From contig NBAY01000035.1 in assembly GCA_002794775.1 (NCBI GenBank), forward strand, positions 248,001-312,000: a stretch of 64,000 nt of DNA. Reading direction: 5' to 3'. Below, one piece after another: positions 12,289 to 21,397 of this stretch (the first letter of the stretch is position 1; each line of letters opens with the position of its first letter). This DNA comes from Porodaedalea pini (Eukaryota > Basidiomycota > Agaricomycetes > Hymenochaetales > Hymenochaetaceae). Under the pieces are notes generated by a model. It saw only the letters and a list, made by a program, of their open reading frames with translations, searched no databases and had not been told where the DNA came from. The position numbers were made by a program, and so were the translations under genes.

Positions 12289-12836
12289 TATAGTTGCCGT
12301 TGTCCGGTCCAGCTCTCCTGCCATTTTTCTGGACCGAGCTGGACCCTGGACCGGACCTGGACCGGAAGAAATATTTGTGGGAGTTAGTTTGACATCATTA
12401 CTGGCCTCAAGTTGGTTGACAAACAAGTACAACAGCTCTAGTGAGACCGGAAGATGTGCTTGAGCTTTGCATAGCACTGTGACATGACTATTTGCCTACC
12501 CAGAGGGTCTTCCATACCATGTGAACAGGTTTTCTCAGGACTTAGGAGCAGGTCTGGTGGATACCAAGTGCCATATCCACCTTCTTTCTGAAACTTTTGA
12601 GTACAGAGATACTATAGATGTACTACAAAGGCCTTTTCAAATGCATGTCTTTGTCTCAAGCATGAATAGAATTAATTCAACTTTTTCTTCTCAATTTACC
12701 AGTGGTCCAGGTCCGGTCCAGAAGCAGTTGGGGTCCAGTCCAGGTCCGAGCTGAGCAGGAAAATCCAAAACGATCTGGGTTATGGTCCACCAACATTTTG
12801 CCTGGACTGGACCTGGACTGGACCGCAGCAACTATA
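12289..12836. mobile_element. hAT-like non-autonomous DNA transposon (MITE), 548 bp
   Basis: The element begins TATAGTTGC at 12289 and ends GCAACTATA at 12836, a perfect 9-bp terminal inverted repeat that extends imperfectly inward. It is flanked by an exact 8-bp target duplication CCAGTGGA (12281-12288 and 12837-12844), the length typical of hAT transposons. Both ends carry clusters of the subterminal word TGGACC/GGTCCA (about 12309-12362 and 12704-12824), as transposase-binding arrays of hAT elements often do. No transposase frame is present inside, so movement would need a partner element elsewhere. It sits about 300 bp downstream of the intact DUF6593 gene. Confidence 0.8.
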
Positions 12837-13024
12837 CCAGTGGAAGTACAAACCTCATACAATTTCATGTGCAAAGAAACAACTCTGTTATAAGACTCAG
12901 AGCCATGATTCGAGCAAGCTGGTGCTTATGTTCCAAATTAAGAATGGACTTCAATGAGGTACATATAATATAGCGTTAGGTTGTAGTAGATCATTGAGAA
13001 TTGCTTTGCTTATTGTCTCGCTCA

Positions 13025-13473
13025 TGTTAGGACTCAAACTCTTTTATTTCCCCTTTTATCATTTCTTTTCTTTTAATCTTTTCTTTTCTTTTAATCAATC
13101 CTTTTCATTATAATTAATCATCTTTTCAATCATTTCCCACACTCCTTTCACATGACCTTCATTCTTTCCATTCCGCTCCCTTTATGTAATCTTAGACAAT
13201 GGGGCAACTGATTCTCATGAGGTGATCACTGTATATAAGGAAGAGGAATTGCATCTGAACACCTGTTCTGCTTTTCCTCTTACCTCTGTGATGACCTAGG
13301 TGAGACCACGTCTCCCTCCTGTAGTAGAGTACATTGTATTAATCCTCTTACCTCCGTGACAACCTAGCCTGAGTATAGCGTGTCCCAAGTCCCCGCTCAA
13401 GTACAGCATGTCCAAGACAACAGTTAGCTGAGGCCTGCCCAGTCTGAGTCGTCTCCCGGACTCCCACCTAACA
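13025..13473 (+). repeat. 5' LTR of element 1 (449 bp)
   Basis: TGTTAG...CTAACA termini. TATATAA lies 33 bp upstream of GTTCTGCTTTT (13265-13275), which is the reverse complement of the primer-binding site AAAAGCAGAAC at 13475-13485. It holds an extra 18-bp T-rich tandem copy relative to its partner. Confidence 0.9.
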
Positions 13474-13868
13474 TAAAAGCAGAACCCCACCAAGGCTCAT
13501 CCCCAGCGTACGTCGTCGCTGCTGACTTGCCTTCACTCGGTCTAGAGGAGCACTCCCCTCGATGGACTTGATGTGTAAACCCCCTAAATGACAACCCTCA
13601 ACCCTGCCTGGACGTTTTCGGATGTTCATGTATTATGTAAACTTTCAAACTGACATCTTCCAACCCTGGCACTCTGCATTAGCCTTTGGTGGAGCACACA
13701 CCTAATGTGGACATGGGTGACTAGACAAGTACAAGCCTTGACGATGCTATCATTTGTAATCTCGCTCAGCTCCTACCACCTTGTCATCAACTTTGCTGAC
13801 AAACCTGTTCAACATTGGCGTAACCCCAGATCGAACGAACAACTGGTCCCTGTTCCCCTGCCCTCTTA

Positions 13869-15121
13869 GTCAAGATAGATCTCACAGAGGAACAGTGTCG
13901 GGCCCTACCATCGACAAGCTGGTTCAACAAAGAACGACAAGCATATGTTGCTACCTCGAGGGAAGGCATTACCTACGAGCTCTGGTGGAGTGATATCCGA
14001 AGGGCGTGGTATTCAACAGAGCCAGACAGTGCGACCAGGTTCAGGTGGCACCCGGCTACCCCATCATCGCCTGTGGTATCAATGACAACTGTTGGTCTAC
14101 CTCCAATCCCAGGTCCTTACCACAAAACCCATAGAGACCCATCGCCACCGACCCCTCCTGAACCATCAATGCCTACACCCGAGCCCACAATGATGACCAG
14201 CTTCAGCCAACAACAGTTGGAGCAGATCACAGCAATTGTTGCAGGTGTCTTCATGGGGCAGGCAGCGAATGCCCCAGCCGGCCAAGGCGCCACCCCAGCC
14301 CCTAACATTGACGTTGCCCGACCACATGAATTCGCTGGTGGCAACGATTATCTTGACTTCAGATGCGAGATCACTCTCTTTGTCTCAGTGAATCCTACAA
14401 GGTATCCCTTGTTGTCAAGCAAGATATACCTCACCATTTCCTATCTCAAGGGTGGCAATGCATCAACATGGGCACAGAGCTATGTCAAAGAGTTCACGAC
14501 AAATGGCATCATGAGCTTCACCAACAGCTGGACTAGGTTCCAGGAATGCCTGGATGCCTTGTTTGATGACCTGAATCAGAAAGAGAAGGCCTTGGCACTC
14601 TTCCGAACCCAGGTCCAGAAGGACCTTTCCACCGACGAGTTCTTCCAGAAGCTCGATACGATCATCACGATGGCGGGACTGACAGGTGACGCTGTGATCT
14701 GCGACCACCTGAAGCAGGCAATGAACATCAAGGTGGTCCATGGAGTATTGAGGTTGACGCCAGTCCCAATGACATACAACGCCTGGAAGAAGAAGGCCAT
14801 TGAGATTGACCGCAGCAAACAACAGATCTGCGCCATCCAACACGGCTGCATGTTTCCACTCCCACCACGCCCACAGCAGCAGCAGGCACCCCTGGCTTGT
14901 CACCAGGTGGCAGTCCCCCACGTCAACAAACACGATGCGACCAGCATCACTTTTGGTGGTGCTGGTCAGCCTATGGATGTCTTGATGAATGAGGTGCAAC
15001 GCTGATGAGCATGCTGGATCTGTGGCCAGCTAGGGCACTTCAAGGATAAGTGTCCACAGGGGCAGAAGATCATGCAGCGCATGCTGCAGATGATGGCACC
15101 AGGTGAACATTGCCTCCTTGC
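13869..15121 (+). pseudogene. Gag of element 1, 5' part (decayed)
   Basis: Capsid-type Gag of a Ty3/Gypsy chromovirus, which would assemble the virus-like particle. The frame is open from 13869 (KIDLTEEQ...) through a Pro-rich linker (PPTPPEPSMPTPEP) and the capsid core (FAGGNDYLDF, KEKALALF, DEFFQKLD) to two adjacent TGA codons at 15004-15009, just before the CX2CX4HX4C zinc knuckle (CWICGQLGHFKDKC). No ATG lies in the conserved N-terminal stretch; the first is at about 14073. The frame is broken at 15121 by insertion of element 2 and resumes at 21398, ending with TAG at 21542-21544. Confidence 0.8.
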
Positions 15122-15545
15122 TGTCAGAACTCGAACTTTCACCCTTTCTTTATTTCCCCTTTCCCTTTTCCTTTCCTTTTAACCGCTCTTTCTTATTATC
15201 TCTAATCATCTTTCCAATCACTTCCCACACTCCCTTCACATGACCTTCATTCATTCCATTCCCGCTCATTATGTAATGTTAGGTAATATAGTCTCACGGT
15301 AGTCGCTATATAAGGTCTCAGGAATCGCATGAACTCCTTGTTCTGCTTTTCCTCTTACCTCCGCGACGACCTAGGTGAGACTCATCCCCCTTGTATTAGT
15401 TTAGACTTGTATTAATCCTCTTACCTCCGCGATGACCTAGCCTGAGTAAGCACGCCCCGAGTCTACACTCGAGAATAGCACGTCCCAGACGACAGTCAGC
15501 CGAGGCCTGCCCAGTCCGAGTCGTCTCCCGGACTCCCGCCTAACA
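15122..15545 (+). repeat. 5' LTR of element 2 (424 bp)
   Basis: TGTCAG...CTAACA termini; promoter TATATAA at 15307-15313. A CCTCTTACCTCC...GACCTAG word occurs twice, about 80 bp apart, in the transcribed part. Matches 20974-21397 at 417 of 424 positions by eye. Confidence 0.95.
15340..15350 (+). promoter_or_regulatory. Predicted RNA 5' end / self-primer of element 2
   Basis: GTTCTGCTTTT begins 33 bp after the first base of the TATA box, the usual distance to a start site. It is the exact 11-nt reverse complement of the site just inside the LTR (15547-15557). In Tf1-type elements the first 11 nt of the RNA fold back on the PBS and are cut to prime reverse transcription. Confidence 0.75.
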
Positions 15546-15546
15546 T

Positions 15547-15557
15547 AAAAGCAGAAC
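15547..15557 (+). promoter_or_regulatory. Self-primed primer-binding site of element 2
   Basis: AAAAGCAGAAC starts one base after the 5' LTR end, where a minus-strand primer site belongs. It lacks the TGG start expected for a tRNA-primed site and instead pairs with the predicted RNA 5' end. The same site follows the 5' LTRs of elements 1 (13475), E (26160), G (27058), I (37312) and F (51675). Confidence 0.8.
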
Positions 15558-15941
15558 CACACCCAGGCTCATCCCCAGCGTACGTTGTTGCTGTCGACTC
15601 GCCCTCACTCGGTCTAGAGGAGCACTCCCCTCGAAGGACCTGACGTGTAAAACCCCTAAACGACAACCCTCAACCCTGCCCGGACGTTTTCGGACGTTTG
15701 TGTATTTACGTAATCACTCCAACCAACCATTCTCGACCCTGGCTCTCCAGATTAGCCTCTGGTGGAGCACGCACCTGACGTGGACGTGGGTGACCAGACG
15801 AGTACAAGCCTCAACAACAATCTCGTTTGTGATCTCGCTCGGCTCCTACCGCCTCGTCATCAACCTCGCCGACGAACCCATTCAACGTTGGCGTAACCCC
15901 GTATCCAACTTGCAGCCCATCCCTGTTCCCCCTCCGGTCTA

Positions 15942-17348
15942 GTCAAAATAGATCTCACAGAGGAACAACAGCAGGCGCTACCCTCATCGTCGCGGTTTGA
16001 CCCTGACCGCGCTTCATACGTCGTAACCGACAGCGAGAACGTCACCCACGACCTCTGGTGGAGCGACCTCGGACATGCTTGGTACTCAACTAACGAACAA
16101 GCTCAACGAGTTCGGTGGGCACCTAGAACTCAACATGCGCCATCATCACCGATGGTCACAACATCATCGGTCATCCTCCCAAGCGAACCAGGAGGTTATC
16201 GTACGCCCCATAGAGACTCATCGCCGCCGACACCTCCTGAACATCTGTCCCGCACGCCCGCACCAACAATGTCGACATCTACGGGTTTTACTCAACAACA
16301 ACAACGAGAGCTCGCAGCATTAATCGCTGTGGCCTTCACTCAACAAGCGGCGAATGCCCCCGCTGCACAAACCTCGAATGCTCCGCCCCCCAACATTGAC
16401 GTCGCCCGGCCACGCGAATTCGCTGGCGGTGATGATTACCTCAACTTCAAGCGCGAAGTTCTACTCTTCGTATCGGCGAACCCCACGAGGTACCCCTTGT
16501 CGTCGAGCAAGATCTACGTTGCACTCTCCTATCTCAAGGGTGGCAACGCATCAACATGGGTGCAGAATTACATTCAGGAGTTCACGACGAATGGCGTTGT
16601 GAGCTTCACGGATAGCTGGACAAGGTTCCAGGAACGACTGGATGCATCCTTCGATGACCCGAACAGAAAGGAGAAGGCGTTGAAGAAGTTCCGAGAAAAG
16701 ACCCAGAAGGACCTCTCAGCCGACAAATTCTTCCAAGACCTCGATGTAGTCATCAAAGCAGTGGAGCTAACAGACGAGGGTGTCATCTGCGATCGCCTAA
16801 AGCGTGCAATGAACATTGAAGTAGTCCGTGGAGTACTGAGGTCGACGCCGGTCCCAACGAAGTACGAAGACTGGAAAAAGAAGGCCGTTGAAATTGATCG
16901 TGGCGAACAGCAGATCCGCGCCATCCAACAAGGCCGTGCACTACCCCCCACGCGCCCACAGGTCCAGCAGGCGCCGCCCATCCGCCGTCCGTTCGCAGCC
17001 CCCCACGTCGACAAGCGCGATGCGACTGGCGTTACCTTTGGAGGTGCTGGTCAGCCAATGGACGTCTCGATGAACGAGGCGCAACGATGACGTGCGTGCT
17101 GGATTTGTGGCGGGCTGGACCACTTTAAGAGCAAGTGCCCGCAGGGGAAACCGATCATCCAGCGCATGCTGGAACTGATGGCGCCAGGCGAACATCGTAT
17201 CCTCGCCGACGAGCTCAGCGCAATGAAGGAATCGGCATTTGAGGAAGTCGTAGACACTCGAAGGTCGACTGTGGAGGACTATGTGGAAGAAGAAGACAAT
17301 GATGAAGAGGTCGTCGACTCACAGGGTTTTGCGAAGGGTCAGGCGTAG
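15942..17348 (+). pseudogene. Gag of element 2 (one nonsense codon)
   Basis: Gag frame of about 469 codons: conserved N-terminal KIDLTEEQQQA and DLWWSDLGHAWYS stretches, a Pro-rich linker, the capsid region (RPREFAGGDDYLNFKREV, YLKGGNASTW, KFFQDLDVVI), the zinc knuckle CWICGGLDHFKSKC near 17098-17139, and an acidic tail ending at TAG 17346-17348. The only defect is TGA at 17088-17090, where element I reads CGA. The first in-frame ATG is at 16152, well inside the conserved N-terminus, so the true start is unclear; a 50-bp candidate intron (15893-15942) would join it to an upstream open frame. Near its end the frame carries the GGGTTTT slippery site leading to pol. Confidence 0.85.
17324..17330 (+). 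promoter_or_regulatory. -1 ribosomal frameshift heptamer at gag-pol junction, element 2
   Basis: GGGTTTT is in the canonical X XXY YYZ register of the gag frame (G GGT TTT). Gag stops 18 nt later (TAG 17346-17348) while the -1 frame is open into pol from here. The same heptamer is kept in elements G (28825-28831), I (39079-39085) and E (45586-45592); in the older copies 1 and F it has decayed to GGATTTT. Confidence 0.75.
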
Positions 17349-20300
17349 TCATCGGGGCGACTGACCAAGAAGAACAAGGGACTTCGAATCTGGATTCACT
17401 AAAATATAACCAACCGTCTGTACAATACGTAGATGCAAACGACGTCGATGGTTTTTCCAAATACGAAGTCCCCACCGGTGTGAATAAAGATGAAGAGTAC
17501 GAACAGCTGTTCATGAGAGGAACTGGTGGACGCCAGCTGGACCTTCTCCTGAACGTCAGACAAAGCGTAGCGGGCGAAGTGAGAGAGGTGGACGCACACG
17601 CTCTTGTGGACTCGGGGTGTACAGGATCGTGCATCGACATGAGGTTCGTCGAACGGTATGGGTTGGAAATGAAACGTTACATCCGACCCCTCGCAGTGCT
17701 CAACGCCGACGGCATGCACAACAAGGCTGGGTTGATTGAAGAATACGTCGAAGTCGAGCTCATGATCGGCCCCCACAAGGAAAGGATTGTCCTTGCGGTA
17801 ACGTCCCTAGCGTCGTCAAACATATTCCTGGGGTATGACTGGCTTCGACGTCATAACCCTGAGGTCGACTGGAAAACGGGTTCGATTGAATTCACTCATT
17901 GTCCAGAGGAATGTACGATCGAGGGGGAGCCGGTGGAGGACCTAGGCAAGGTAAAGGAGGTGGTGGAACAGATGAGGAGGGTGAGTGAGACATGAATGGA
18001 CAAGGCGTCCTGGCCCGCGTACCTCAATGACTATGCCAACGTTTTCAGCGAAAAAGGCTTCAAGAAGCTGCCTGAACACCGACCCTGGGATCATGTCATC
18101 GACTTGAAGCCCGACTTCAAACCGAGTGACTGTAAGATCTACCCGCTCACGCCGATGGAGCAACAGTCACTCAAGGACTTCCTCGATGAAAACTTGAAGT
18201 CTGGTCGCATCCGATGATCGATATCACCCATGGAGTCACCTTTCTTCTTCATTAAGAAAGCCGACAAATTGCTACGCCCGATCCAGGATTACTGTAAGCT
18301 CAATGATGGTACGATCAAGAACAAGTATCCCCTTCCTCTCATTGACGAACTCGTCGACAAGGTCAAGAAAGCGAAGTACATCACTAAGCTTGACCTTTGC
18401 TGGGGGTACTACAATATCCAGATCCGTGAGGGTGACGAATGGAAGGCAGCGTTTCGCACAAACATGGGCCTCTTCGAACCAACGGTCATGTTCTTTGGCC
18501 TTTGCAATGTGCCGGCCACGTTCCAGGCTTTTGTCAACCATATCTTCAAGGACCTGATCTATGCTAACCTGATCATCGTATACCTCGATGACATCCTAAT
18601 CCTCTCAGAAACCATAGAGGAGCATATCGACACGTCGAGGCGCGTACTCCAGATCCTCCGAGAAAATGGCCTGTACCTGAAGCCGGAGAAGTGCGAATTC
18701 GATGCCAAAGTCGTCAAGTACCTCGGTCATATTATTGGCAACGGCGAAATCAGGGCTGACCCGGCAAAGACAGACGCAATAGCGAATTGGCCTGTCCCAC
18801 GAAACCTCAAGGAGCTGCAACAGTTCCTCGGCATGGGAAACTGGCTGAGACGATTTATTAAGGACTACAGCAAAGTGGTCCGACCGTTGACGTCGTTAAC
18901 AGGCAAGAAGGACTGGGTATGGGAGACCGAACAGCAGGAAGTGTTCGAGGAGCTGAGACGACGTCTCTGCTCACCTCCAGTCCTAGCCATCGCCAACGAC
19001 GAAGGCCCTTTCCACGTGGAGGCGGACTCGTCAAACTTTGCACTTGGCAGCGTGTTGTTGCAGAAGCAGGAAGGAAAGTGGAGGGTGATCGCCTACAGAT
19101 CAGAGGCGCTCGAACCAGCAGAACAAAACTACGAGATCTACGACAAGGAGATGCTCGCAATCATTTCAGCGCTCAAGGAGTGGCGGCAGTACCTCCTTGG
19201 CGCTCGCCACAAGATCAAAATCTGGTCCGACCACGCCAACCTCACCTACTTCAGGTCAGCACAGAAGCTGAGCTATCGTCAAGCTCGCTGGTGAACTGAA
19301 CTCGAAGAATTCGACTTCCACCTCAAACACAAGTCTGGGAAGACGATGGGCAAGGCCGACTTGCTATCACGCAAGGCAGGCTATGATCAGGGCAAGGATG
19401 ACAACGACGGCGTCGTGTTAATCAAGGACAAGTGGCTGAACCGTGGGGTAGTGCGAACATCACGCGATGAGATGGTGGAACGAGTGGGTGAAGCGCAGAG
19501 GGTGCAGGACGAATTGGAGAGGCCGACGAACATGACGGAAGTTGACGGGTTGTGGCAGATGAAAGGCAAGATATACGTTCCGTCGACGATGAAGGAGGCC
19601 GTGTTACGAGAGTGCCACGACTCAGTACTTGCTGGTCATCCGGGAGCATCGAAGACAGTAGAGCTCGTCCGTCGCGATTTCTGGTGGGCATCAATGTTCT
19701 CTGATGTCTGAGCGTACATCTGAGGATGCGACCGCTGTCAACGGATGAAAGCCTTAAGAACGTCGAGGTCAAGGCCGCTTCACCCAAATGCAGTCCCTGA
19801 AGGTCCTTGGGAAATCGTCACGGTCGACCTAATCGGAGAGCTCCCAGACTCTAAGGGACACAATGTGATCTGCATCTTTGTGGACAGGTTCTCAAAGCAG
19901 ATGCATGCGATCCCGACAACGATGAAATTGTCAGCAGAAGGTATGGCTCAGTTATACCATGATCACGTCTTCCGTCTCCATGGCCTACCAAAGAAGATCA
20001 TCCACGACCGAGGCACGCAGTTCGATGCGTCGATGATGAAGGAGCTGTACAATCTCCTGCACATCGAAGGCAACCTGTCAACCGCGTACCACCCACAAAC
20101 GGATGGTCAGACGGAACGTGTCAACCAAGAGCTCGAACAGTATCTCCGACTCTTCGTTAACCATCGGCAATCAGACTGGAAAGACTGGCTCCCTCTCACA
20201 GAGTTCGCTTACAATAACCACGAGCACTCGGCGACGAAAATGTCACCCTTCTACGCGAACACCGGACATCACCCTAAGAGCTTCGACACCATACAAACTT

Positions 20301-20970
20301 CCTCTGCCAACATGTCGGCGGAAGAATTTGCGAAGCACATCAAGGAGACTCACCGTGTAGCAAAGGACAATCTGGTCAAGGCGGCAGAGGACATGAAGCG
20401 CTACCACGACCGGACAGCAGGGGCTTCAGTGGAGTACAAGGCTGGAGACAAGATTTTCCTCGATGGACGAAACATCAGCACAGACTCGCCAACGAAGAAG
20501 CTAGCGGACAAGTGGTATGGTCCCTTCGAGATTGTCGACAAGGTGGGAGCGAGCGCATACAAACTCAAGCTCCCAAAGCAATGGAAAAAGGTCCACCCGG
20601 TCTTCAATGAGGCCCTGCTGAAACCCGCAGTTGAACCGTCCTTCGAAAGTCAGAAACAACAGCCGCCGCCACCACCTGACATCGTCGACAACGAGGAAGA
20701 ATACGAGATTGAGGAAGTCATAGACTTGCGTCTGCACCGAGGGAAGCTACAATACCTCGTCAAGTGGGTTGGCTACAATGAACCAACGTGGCAGCCCAAG
20801 ATGGACTTTGGCGAGAACGCAAAGGAGGCGATTGCTGAATTCTATCGAAAACACCCCAGCGCCCCTTGAAAACTCGAAATTCCTTGCCAACGACTTTGCC
20901 CACGCTTCATCAACACCGAGTCAGACGACCGTGATCTTGGTTGGTCGGGATGCCCAACCTTGAGGGGGGG
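17327..20970 (+). pseudogene. Pol polyprotein of element 2 with chromodomain (six nonsense codons)
   Basis: Domains in order: aspartic protease (ALVDSGCTG, Asp codon 17609-17611), reverse transcriptase (FFFIKKAD, then YLDD at 18581-18592 as the catalytic box), RNase H (HVEADSSNFALG near 19015, IYDKEMLAI), integrase with a HHCC-type zinc finger (CHDSVLAGHPG to CDRCQ) and the DDE core (VDLIGELPDSKG, HDRGTQFD, HPQTDGQTERVNQELEQ), then a C-terminal chromodomain (LQYLVKWVGYNEPTWQP, about 20700-20850). This order with a chromodomain defines chromoviruses. Stops: TGA at 17993, 18215, 19292, 19709, 19721 and 20867; all but the one at 18215 stand where sister copies have CGA or an equivalent coding codon. 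The frame runs to the polypurine tract and would continue into the LTR. Confidence 0.9.
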
Positions 20971-20973
20971 TAA

Positions 20974-21397
20974 TGTCAGAACTCGAACTTTCACCCTTTC
21001 TTTATTTCCCCTTTCCCTTTTCCTTTCCTTTTAACCACTCTTTCTTATTATCTCTAATCATCTTTCCAATCACTTCCCACACTCCCTTCACATGACCTTC
21101 ATTCGTTCCATTCCTGCTCATTATGTAATGTTAGGTAATATAGTCTCACGGTAGTTGCTATATAAGGTCTCAGGAATCGCATGAACTCCTTGTTCTGCTT
21201 TTCCTCTTACCTCCGCGACGACCTAGGTGAGACTCATCCCCCTTGTATTAGTTTAGACTTGTATTAATCCTCTTACCTCCGTGATGACCTAGCCTGAGTA
21301 AGCACGCCCCGAGTCTACACTCGAGAATAGCACGTCCCAGACGACAGTCAGCCGAGGCCTGCCCAGTCTGAGTCGTCTCCCGGACTCCTGCCTAACA
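20974..21397 (+). repeat. 3' LTR of element 2 (424 bp)
   Basis: Preceded by the polypurine tract GAGGGGGGG (20962-20970) and TAA. Ends CTAACA followed by the target duplication CTTGC. Confidence 0.95.

Larger units (their letters stand above)
15122..21397 (+). mobile_element. Chromovirus element 2, full length, nested in element 1
   Basis: A 6276-bp element with two 424-bp LTRs and an exact target duplication CTTGC (15117-15121 and 21398-21402). It interrupts element 1 gag downstream of the zinc knuckle. The LTRs show seven differences, every one a C/T or G/A change at a CpG site, so the insertion is recent relative to the rest of the nest. Order of parts: LTR, self-priming PBS, gag, -1 frameshift site, pol (protease, RT, RNase H, integrase, chromodomain), polypurine tract 20962-20970, LTR. 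It is not intact: one TGA in gag and six in pol. Confidence 0.95.

Noticed and set aside
12058..12477. Minus-strand 139-codon frame overlapping the MITE left end
   Set aside because: It spans the transposon boundary, so it cannot be an ancestral gene, and it has no protein-like signature.
14463..14999. Long minus-strand frames opposite each gag and pol
   Set aside because: They recur at the same place in every chromovirus copy as antisense shadows of gag-pol codons.
15700..15942. Leader open frame of element 2 as a separate protein
   Set aside because: It has no conserved ATG across copies; it is treated only as a possible 5' exon of gag.
20962..20970. G-run near the 3' LTRs as a G-quadruplex
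   Set aside because: It is a single homopurine run in the polypurine-tract position directly upstream of the LTR, not four spaced G-tracts.
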